Shown: positions 18,095 to 25,171 of the stretch, piece by piece
Numbering within the stretch: the first letter of the stretch is position 1
How the letters are laid out: every line of letters begins with the position of its first letter
NCBI GenBank assembly: GCA_023807065.1
Contig: JAJJLU010000049.1
Location: 1 to 25,171, forward strand
Source: Isotricha intestinalis
Taxonomy: Eukaryota > Ciliophora > Litostomatea > Vestibuliferida > Isotrichidae
Direction of reading: 5' to 3'
DNA: 25,171 nucleotides
Program-made: the position numbers and the translations under genes
The notes under the pieces: generated by a model
What the model was told of the DNA's origin: nothing
The model's database searches: none
Seen by the model: the letters and a program-made list of their open reading frames with translations, nothing else

Positions 18095-21000
18095 TCATTC
18101 AGACTTTTTTTTTTGAGTTTTATCTTTTAAACTAAAATTATTCACATATTTATAGTTAACTTCATCTTTTTTTAAACTAGAATGATTATTTTTTTTATTT
18201 ATAACATTAATAAAAAACTCAGAATAAAATTGTTCTGGATTATTTAAAATCATAACATTTTTTTCAATATTATGTCCAATAACATCTAAAATGTCTTTTT
18301 CTTTTTCTTTTTCTTTTTTATTTGGTAAATTTTTTTCATCATCTTCACTTAACATTTTATTTATTATTAAATTATGTATTCCTGAATGATTTCTTATTAA
18401 ATCTTCTTTATCATTATTACCTTTAATTCCAAAACCAAAATCTTTTTCAATTCTTTTAGGAATAGGATTTAACGAAGAACATATTTTTTTATATTCATTT
18501 GATTTCTTTTTTTTATTGAAATTTTTGAACAATTTTTTATTATTATCTGTATTATGTGAAGAATCTTTATTTTCACTTTCAGAATTTTCAGATAATGTAC
18601 TTTTTGAATTTACACTTTTTAATATTTCCTCTTTTATAAAATTTTTTACTTTTTTTCTCAATTTTTTATCTTTTGAATATCTTCTTTCAGATAATTCATC
18701 TATATTTTCATATTCACTTGATATTGAAAAAGATTCTGTTGAACAAATAGAAATATTAATTTTATTTTGAAAAAAATTATTTATTATAGTACTTTTGTTA
18801 TATTTGTTATTAGAGCCTCCAGTAATAATAAAAGTTTCTTCAGGATATATTTCATTATTAATTTCTTCTTCAGTATATGGAGTTAAACTTGCTTTATTAG
18901 CTATATTTATTTTCTTATAATTTTTTTCAATATCATTTTTATCTTCTTTAAAAGTATTATTATTTTTTTTTTGAATAAGAGAAGAAGAAATTTTTGAATT
19001 TGAAAAGTTAGAACTTAGAAAATCAGAACTTAAACTAGAAGATTTTACTCTGGAAGATTTTAAACTGGAAGATTTTAAACTGGAAGATTTTAAACTGGAA
19101 GATTTTACACTGGAAGATTTTTTAGAAGAAGAAGAATTACTTGTTTGAGAACTTGAAGAATATATTTCATCTTCGACAATAGTTTTTAATTGATTTTTAT
19201 TTTTCACTTGCTTTCCATATCTATCATAATTATTTTCTTTCTCATTTAAATTTTTAATATCATCATAAATAATAGAATTATTAATTTCTGTTTCTTCATT
19301 AAAAGTAGGAATACTTTTTAAATCACAATCATTATTTTCTTCAATAATATCAATATATGAACCTGTTAAAACAGAAGGAACTCTTCTTATATGTTTTTTA
19401 ACATGTGCTTTATTTCCAGATATATTTTTGATAATTTTAATAAGTTTATTTGTACATCTTTTTATTTGTTCCATATTAAAAAGAGATTTTTTATTTATTC
19501 TCTTCCAATATTGAGGATATATTGTTGATATATTTATAGCATCTGATTTATTTAAAAAAAATAATTCTGCTTTTTTCGATTTCACTTTTAAAATTAATGG
19601 ACTTCTTTGATTAAGAAACATTAATATATCTCCAAAATGTTCATTTTTTCTAATTTGTAAAACTCTATAATGTTGAATATTATCTTTATTTTCTACTGTT
19701 TGTACTCTTGCAATTGTATTTGAAACATTTAGTTTTTTGAAATTTTGATATGAATTTGTTTTAAACTGAAGAAATGTATTTTCTTTATTAAAAAAAAAAG
19801 ATGATTTCTTTGAATTTAATAATTTTTGATTACTAAAATCCAAAGGAAGTTCTAAAGATAATTTTCCTTTTTTCACAAAAATAATATCTTCAACAAAATC
19901 ACCATCTTTAATTAAAACATCATTTTTTAATGCTAAAATTGGTTTTAAAGCTAAAATAATTTTAACAATGAAATCACTGTTAGAAAAATTTTTAAAAAAT
20001 ATAAAACTTTTAATCATTGGTTTATACATTTCATATATTAAAGTATTTCTTAAAGTAACAGGTAAATCATCAAAAACAATATGACTATCTTTTTTTTCAT
20101 ATTCATGAATATATTTTAGAAATCTACTAATCCTATCATGTAAATCTTCACTTAATTTAGGATAAATTAATTTAATATCATCTAATATTCTTAATTTCTT
20201 ACATAATTCCTCTTCTTTATCAGTAAAAGTTTTAACATAATTGATCATAGCAGTTAAAGACCAAGAATAAGCAATAATACCAAAAATTTCCATAATTATA
20301 CCAAATATTTTTTCAGAAAAATTTGTACAAAATATATCACCATAACCTACTGTTGTTACTGTTTCTATTGTATAATATATTGAAATCAAATATAATTCAT
20401 GAAAATTTTTATTTTTGTGATTAAAATTTATTATCCAATTTGGAAATTCATTTTTCCCTATAAATATATATATACAAGCTACTAAATGTATTGAAAATAA
20501 AAATATTGTTAAACTCATGAATAATCTAAAATATTGATTAAATTTATCAAAATTTTTTAATTTTAAGTCTAAATATTGTATAAATTTATTTTTGAATATT
20601 AATTTAAGAGTTTTAAATAATCTAATTAATATTAATAAATAATAATAATTATGATTGTAAAGAGGATTATTTAAAAAATCCTTATTATAACATTTTTTAT
20701 TAAAAATTGTTAAAAGAGTTTTAATTGGAATTGCTGATATTACATCAATAACAAACCATGATTTAAAATAATGTTTAGCAATAGATTTATAGTCATTAAT
20801 TAATATTTCATCAAAATTATAAAACCCTATAAAAAAGGTAATTATAATATCAAAAAGATAAATTAAATCAATTAAATTTTCAACGATATTTCCTAAAGAA
20901 AAATAATTTCCAAAATAACAATAAATATTATTATATGCTAAAAAAATAGGAAGATAAAGCAAATTATAAAATACACATAAAAAAATAAGAAAATCTTTAA

Positions 21001-21910
21001 AATTGACTATATTTGAATCAGGATTTAAATTATGATAAATTTCAATTTCTTCATCTAAAAGTTCTTCTTCATCGAAGGAATCATAAACATATCCTTTTTT
21101 AGATAAGACTCTATAAATTTCTTTTTCAAAAAAATTAGAACTATTATTTTCTGAATTATTTGTTCTTTCATATTTTTCAATATCATCAAGAATAAAAGAT
21201 TTTTTATTTAAATTTTGGAAATTTTTATTTCCTTTTCCTAAAAATGTATTTTTTAATTCTTTTGTTATTTCATTTAATTGTAATATATTTTTATTGGATA
21301 ACATATTTAAATGAGATTGGCCTGAATTATCTAAAACTATTGAATCAGAATCGTTATTTTCTCCTTCAAAATATTCAGGTTTTTTTAAAATAGAAAATAA
21401 TTCTTTTTTTTCTTGTTGTTTTTTTTGATGCATATTATTTTTTTCTTCACTAGATTTAATTTTATGTGTAAAAGATTTTTTTGGTTCTAATAATTTTGGA
21501 TTTAAAGATTTAACACTTTTTCTTGTTCTTGGACTTTCCATTTTTTTCTTTGAATAATCAAAAGCAAATTCAGGTTTTAAAGAATTAGTTTTTTTAATTT
21601 TTTTAATATTTGGACTACTAAATAATACTTTCCTATTCTCTTCATTAGTATAACTTAATCTTCTACTTTTTTTGGTTTCTTTTTTTTTTTGATTTTCTCT
21701 TTTTATTCTTAAATTATTACTACTTCCATAATTTTTTCTTTTAATTACTTGAATATTTTGCTTATTCATTTCTTCTAAATCTAAAAGACTTTTTCTTCTT
21801 AAAAATTTTACATAACCTTTTATCCTATGTTCTTCTTGATTTAATTGTTCTTCTTCTTTTACAAAATTTGTGTGAGTTACTTTTCTCATAATTGAAAATT
21901 TATTTTTCAT
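18095..21910 (-). CDS. Voltage-gated-type potassium channel with cyclic-nucleotide-binding domain (CNG/HCN/EAG superfamily)
   Basis: This is a 1271-residue channel. A basic, disordered N-terminus (1-300) precedes S1 (about 305-327), S2 (342-365), S3 (381-402), S4 (424-445, with R430, K434, K437), S5 (461-484), pore helix (508-519), filter T-V-G-Y-G-D (520-525) and S6 (534-558). An S6-linker helix leads to a cyclic-nucleotide-binding domain at about 634-790. Inside it, F-G-D-I (759-762) and R769 stand where the ribose and phosphate contacts usually lie. The canonical Glu of FGE is Asp here. About 55 residues (roughly 690-745) interrupt the domain before that cassette. The intact GYG predicts potassium selectivity, and the domain suggests control by a cyclic nucleotide; both are inference. 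The C-terminal 400 residues are Ser/Lys/Asn rich and include a tandem S-S-S-L-K run. The stop is TGA. It converges with the SK-like gene. Confidence 0.9.
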   Translation of the reverse strand: MKNKFSIMRKVTHTNFVKEEEQLNQEEHRIKGYVKFLRRKSLLDLEEMNKQNIQVIKRKNYGSSNNLRIKRENQKKKETKKSRRLSYTNEENRKVLFSSPNIKKIKKTNSLKPEFAFDYSKKKMESPRTRKSVKSLNPKLLEPKKSFTHKIKSSEEKNNMHQKKQQEKKELFSILKKPEYFEGENNDSDSIVLDNSGQSHLNMLSNKNILQLNEITKELKNTFLGKGNKNFQNLNKKSFILDDIEKYERTNNSENNSSNFFEKEIYRVLSKKGYVYDSFDEEELLDEEIEIYHNLNPDSNIVNFKDFLIFLCVFYNLLYLPIFLAYNNIYCYFGNYFSLGNIVENLIDLIYLFDIIITFFIGFYNFDEILINDYKSIAKHYFKSWFVIDVISAIPIKTLLTIFNKKCYNKDFLNNPLYNHNYYYLLILIRLFKTLKLIFKNKFIQYLDLKLKNFDKFNQYFRLFMSLTIFLFSIHLVACIYIFIGKNEFPNWIINFNHKNKNFHELYLISIYYTIETVTTVGYGDIFCTNFSEKIFGIIMEIFGIIAYSWSLTAMINYVKTFTDKEEELCKKLRILDDIKLIYPKLSEDLHDRISRFLKYIHEYEKKDSHIVFDDLPVTLRNTLIYEMYKPMIKSFIFFKNFSNSDFIVKIILALKPILALKNDVLIKDGDFVEDIIFVKKGKLSLELPLDFSNQKLLNSKKSSFFFNKENTFLQFKTNSYQNFKKLNVSNTIARVQTVENKDNIQHYRVLQIRKNEHFGDILMFLNQRSPLILKVKSKKAELFFLNKSDAINISTIYPQYWKRINKKSLFNMEQIKRCTNKLIKIIKNISGNKAHVKKHIRRVPSVLTGSYIDIIEENNDCDLKSIPTFNEETEINNSIIYDDIKNLNEKENNYDRYGKQVKNKNQLKTIVEDEIYSSSSQTSNSSSSKKSSSVKSSSLKSSSLKSSSLKSSRVKSSSLSSDFLSSNFSNSKISSSLIQKKNNNTFKEDKNDIEKNYKKINIANKASLTPYTEEEINNEIYPEETFIITGGSNNKYNKSTIINNFFQNKINISICSTESFSISSEYENIDELSERRYSKDKKLRKKVKNFIKEEILKSVNSKSTLSENSESENKDSSHNTDNNKKLFKNFNKKKKSNEYKKICSSLNPIPKRIEKDFGFGIKGNNDKEDLIRNHSGIHNLIINKMLSEDDEKNLPNKKEKEKEKDILDVIGHNIEKNVMILNNPEQFYSEFFINVINKKNNHSSLKKDEVNYKYVNNFSLKDKTQKKKSE
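19032..19121 (-). repeat. Coding minisatellite, six 15-base units encoding S-S-S-L-K
   Basis: Six consecutive 15-base units lie inside the channel gene, with plus-strand consensus AAACTGGAAGATTTT. Three are exact (19062-19106) and three differ at one to three bases (19032-19046, 19047-19061, 19107-19121). The unit is a multiple of three, so copy number can change without breaking the frame. Read on the minus strand, it gives a Ser-Ser-Ser-Leu/Val-Lys repeat at about residues 930-960 in the cytosolic tail. Confidence 0.93.
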
Positions 21911-23142
21911 TAATCCTTTTTATTAATTTAATTAAAATTTGATATTATTTGTTTTTTAATTTGTTTTTAAGGTTTTTTTCTTTTTTATAATAATTTGTTT
22001 AATAAATGTTTTTTATAATTTTTACATCTTATTTTTGACAAAATTAAAAAAGAATTATATAATTGAGAAATTAAACAATAAAGGAAATATAAAATATGAA
22101 ATATTAAAAATTTATTGAAAAACTATTATTTTGGTAAATAACTATATTATTTTTACCTTTTCCTAAGAATAAAATTTTAGATTAAAAAAAATATATATTA
22201 ATTTAATAACTAATAATGAGAATTAATAATCGAAATTTAAAAGAGATAAAGTAAATATTTGATGAATGAAATATACTTTTATTTTTTTCTTTTATTTAAA
22301 AAAAATTTTTTTTCCTTCGTAAATGTTTCATTTGCAAAAAATCGATTAAAACATTATATTTATTATTATTTTATATAATAATTGAAGTAAAAATATTTAT
22401 CAAAAAAATTATAAAATAAATTAAACAGTCAATTAAACATTTTAAAATATAATAGATAATGAATTAGAGAAAAAGTTATTCTTTCCAGAAAAAATTTTTA
22501 TTAAATAATTGTTTTATAATGAAAACCTATTTTTCAATTATTTATTTTGAAAAAGTTTATTTTATTATTTTAGTATATTTGCTATTTTCATATTAAACAA
22601 AAGTAAAGATAATATTTATTCAAAATTGAATATTTCTAAATTATAATATTCTTTTCCAAATAAATCTATTTTTATTAATCCTCTCTTCCCCATTAAATAA
22701 CAATAAATCATGTTTTTCTTTCTCTAAAATTTATACCCATAATTTACTTTTAAATTTATTTAAATTCATTTTAAATTTATAAATTCAAACAATTAACATA
22801 AATACTATTTAAATTTTACATTTATGGAATTTGCTTTCTAATATTTCTTCATTTTTTAGATCTTTAACACCATCTTTATCTATTTTATATTCTTGAAAAT
22901 CGGATTCTAAGTTTTAAATTTAAAAATATTTCTTTTTATCGACAATTATTCATTGAATAATTTTATATTGAATTTAATAAAAATTATCATAATTAATATT
23001 TATGATTATCCATTATTTCTAAATACTAAACTCCTAAATTTAAAGATCGCATTTTTTTAAAATTAATCATTTTAACAATATATTATTTATAAGGAAATTT
23101 TTTAATTTCAAAAAATGAATTAAATATAAATTAAATTATTTA
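21911..23142. promoter_or_regulatory. Divergent intergenic region between the CNBD channel and MORN genes
   Basis: At 1232 bases, this is one of the two longest stretches without a called gene. The flanking genes point away from each other, so both promoters should lie here. The sequence is A/T-rich with many short A- and T-runs. Short ATG frames such as those near 22824 stop at once. I see no gene, tRNA or structured RNA. The regulatory role is inferred from orientation only. Confidence 0.4.
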
Positions 23143-24630
23143 ATGGGCAATGCAGTGTTATGTGAAAAAACAAGTTATGGTTGTTTCTACGGTTCTAAAT
23201 ATAATTTATTAAGTCCACAACAAAGAGATTATATTCTTCCAAATAGTCCTTATTCATTAAATTTTTTAACAAATTCTTATATTGATAATCATTTTCTTTT
23301 AAAAAAATCTTTCCAAAATTATTTTATGAGAAATAGCAGAGAAATTCAGAATTTTCAAATAACAATTAGTCCTGTGAATAAAATTGAAATTCCAAAAAGC
23401 GAAAGAGAATTTGATTTACTTGAATGTGAATCGGAAATGAATTCAAATTCTCTTAATCAAGACATTCCAAATAATAATAATAATGATATAATAAATAAAA
23501 AAAATGTGTCCAGAAAAAGTTTACAACTCATAAAATTAAGAAAAAGCTTTTTATCTCCTTTTTCAAAAAATGATAATAAACATATGTTTTTATTTTCAAA
23601 ATTAAGAAGTGATAAAATTAAATATGAAGAAATGGAAATAAAAGAAGAAAATTCAGAGAGAGAAAATGATTCAATGAATACTATTATAAAAGAAAGAAGA
23701 AGAAAAACATCAATATATTCAATATTTTCATTTTTAGATAATATATCAATAAAACAATTACATTACGGAGATTTTCAATATAAAGAAGAAAAATATAAAT
23801 ATTTAGGAAATACAGATGCTAAAAATAATAAAACAGGATTTGGGGTTATGATTTGGAAAGATAAAAGTAAATTAAAAGGAAATTTTACAAATAATAAAAT
23901 AAATGGTTTTGCAGAATTTATGGATCATGAATCATTATTTAGTGGTTATTACAAAGATAATTCTCCCCAAGGTTATGGAATATATGAAAAAAATAATGTA
24001 AAAACAGAAGGAGAAACATGGATAAAAAATAATTTAAATGGAATCGGAATTCAATTTTTAGGTTATAATGATTTTTATTTAGGAGATTTTTTTCAAACTT
24101 CAAAATTTGGAATAGGAATTTATCATTGGAATGATGGAACAATATGTTTAGGAGAATGGAAAGAAGATAAAATGAATGGATATGGTGAAATTCAATATTC
24201 AAATAATAATTCTTATATAGGAGAATTTAAAGATAATATGATGGATGGATGGGGAGAATTTTTATGGAATGATGGAAAATACTATTGTGGTCAATATAAA
24301 GAAAATTTAAAACATGGATTTGGGATTTATATCTCTGATTTTAAAAAATATGATTGTTATATTGGTTTTTTTGAATATGGAAAACCTTCTGGTTTAGGTA
24401 TTAAAATTTATGAAAATGAATTAAAAATTGGAAATTGGAAAGATGGTAAAAAACTTTGTTGGCTTAGATATTGGGAAATTAAAGATTACCTTAAACCAAA
24501 TCAATTGAAATATGGTAGTCTTTTACATAAAGATATTAAGTTTCTTAAACAATTTGTAAAAACTTTATTTAAAGGTAAAATTCCATTCGAACTTTTTCAT
24601 TTTAAAAATATTTTTCACAATGATTTTTAA
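23143..24630 (+). CDS. MORN-repeat protein with possible N-terminal lipid anchor
   Basis: This is a 495-residue protein. Residues about 212-432 form a run of roughly eight MORN repeats, recognisable by recurring G-x-G-x-x-x-W-x-D-G-x-x-Y-x-G-x-(W/F) patterns such as G-I-G-I-Y-H-W-N-D-G, G-Y-G-E-I-Q-Y and G-W-G-E-F-L-W-N-D-G. MORN repeats bind proteins or membrane lipids, and in protists they often sit at the cortex, cilia or basal bodies. The protein begins M-G-N-A-V-L-C. Gly2 could be N-myristoylated and Cys7 palmitoylated, although Leu6 is not the preferred Ser/Thr. This is inference. Residues 80-200 are polar with Asn runs and basic patches, probably disordered. After the repeats come about 60 residues with aromatic and basic content. 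There is no catalytic domain. The start is the first ATG; the stop is TAA. It is the last gene before the right telomere. Confidence 0.9.
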   Translation: MGNAVLCEKTSYGCFYGSKYNLLSPQQRDYILPNSPYSLNFLTNSYIDNHFLLKKSFQNYFMRNSREIQNFQITISPVNKIEIPKSEREFDLLECESEMNSNSLNQDIPNNNNNDIINKKNVSRKSLQLIKLRKSFLSPFSKNDNKHMFLFSKLRSDKIKYEEMEIKEENSERENDSMNTIIKERRRKTSIYSIFSFLDNISIKQLHYGDFQYKEEKYKYLGNTDAKNNKTGFGVMIWKDKSKLKGNFTNNKINGFAEFMDHESLFSGYYKDNSPQGYGIYEKNNVKTEGETWIKNNLNGIGIQFLGYNDFYLGDFFQTSKFGIGIYHWNDGTICLGEWKEDKMNGYGEIQYSNNNSYIGEFKDNMMDGWGEFLWNDGKYYCGQYKENLKHGFGIYISDFKKYDCYIGFFEYGKPSGLGIKIYENELKIGNWKDGKKLCWLRYWEIKDYLKPNQLKYGSLLHKDIKFLKQFVKTLFKGKIPFELFHFKNIFHNDF

Positions 24631-25154
24631 AGGATTTTCAAGTATTTTTTTGAAAAGATCAAATTATATAAAAATTATTTTTATTTATTTTTGAAATAAC
24701 TATTATGTTTAATTTGTTTAAATAGATTTAAAAAAGATTTTATAAAAAACAAAATATAATAAGAATAAATATTATTTTAATAGGTTTTAAGAATAAATAA
24801 AATTATTGAGTCTAAAAACTTTTATAAATAAGGTTCAATATTAAAAATTATTTTAATTAAATGAATAGTTTTTTAAAATTCATTTTTTAAAAAATTTTTT
24901 AATGTATTTTTTATTTGATAATTGAATTTATTTTATGAAGGATATATTAAAAATTATATACTTTAAAATTCATAATAATTGATATAATATTAATATTAAT
25001 ATTTATATAATAAATATCATAATTGTATGAATTTTAATAAGGGTTTCATTAAAAAAAAATTCCTAGATTAAAAAAAATAAAACAATTTTCTAAGTTATTT
25101 TTTATTTTAAAAATATCATTTAAAAAATTTCAATATAAAAGCAAATATTTCAAT
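24631..25154. other. Right subtelomeric A/T-rich spacer
   Basis: 524 bases of A/T-rich DNA lie between the MORN gene stop and the telomere. I see no reading frame or RNA gene. Read in reverse complement, the DNA next to this telomere does not resemble the DNA next to the left telomere, so there is no shared subtelomeric element in this window. Confidence 0.55.
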
Positions 25155-25171
25155 GGGGATTGGGGATTGGG
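25155..25171. repeat. Right telomere, (GGGGATT)n
   Basis: Two copies of GGGGATT and a partial third (GGG) end the sequence. This is the exact reverse complement of the CCCCAAT unit at the left end, with the G-rich strand running outward to the 3' end as expected. The tract is short, probably because the read or assembly stopped inside it. Confidence 0.95.

Noticed and set aside
1..25171. tRNA, rRNA, snRNA or telomerase RNA genes
   Set aside because: I looked for T-loop-like GGTTCGA motifs, snRNA landmarks and an internal CCCCAAT template, and found none outside the telomeres.
1..25171. CRISPR arrays, insertion sequences or long inverted repeats
   Set aside because: No spaced direct repeats, transposase or terminal inverted repeats were visible. 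The only tandem arrays are the telomeres, the 15-base coding repeat and short microsatellites.

Overview
This window looks like one complete, very small linear chromosome. It begins with ten and a half copies of CCCCAAT and ends with GGGGATT repeats, so both ends carry the same telomere in the expected opposite orientations. The DNA is extremely A/T rich, roughly 80% or more. Genes are mostly single uninterrupted reading frames that start at A-rich ATG contexts. All three standard stops appear at gene ends (mostly TAA, TGA for the 18095-21910 gene, TAG for the 10387-10674 gene), which fits the standard genetic code. Telomere-capped 25 kb chromosomes with axonemal CH-domain, MORN-repeat and potassium-channel genes indicate a ciliate macronuclear chromosome. 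From memory, the CCCCAAT telomere with a standard code fits litostome rumen ciliates of the Entodinium type. I could not check that assignment.

Layout, left to right: telomere; a membrane RING-H2 protein (+); a decayed GTPBP1/2-type GTPase pseudogene (+); a large CH-domain protein of the SPATA4/SPEF1 type (+); a TRIM-like RING and kelch protein (-); a 95-residue bacterial-type 3D-domain protein (+); an island of unusually G/C-rich non-coding DNA near 11.3-11.6 kb; an ankyrin-repeat protein (-); an SK-like six-transmembrane potassium channel (+); a cyclic-nucleotide-binding-domain potassium channel (-), convergent with the first channel; a MORN-repeat protein with a possible N-terminal lipid anchor (+); telomere. 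Nothing suggests operons. Neighbours alternate in strand and are separated by A/T-rich gaps of 0.1 to 1.2 kb.

Several genes suit a ciliary or cortical membrane theme: two potassium channels, a CH-domain protein and a MORN protein. There is no proof that they work together. The most notable elements are four. First, the 3D-domain gene is almost certainly of bacterial origin (Firmicutes-like) and is still about one-third G+C, against about 17-18% in sampled host coding sequence. Second, a further anomalous G/C-rich island lies about 700 bases downstream of it. Third, the SK-like channel has a Ser-Tyr-Gly selectivity filter instead of Gly-Tyr-Gly. Fourth, the GTPase pseudogene carries a clean 10-base deletion that removes the DxxG switch motif.
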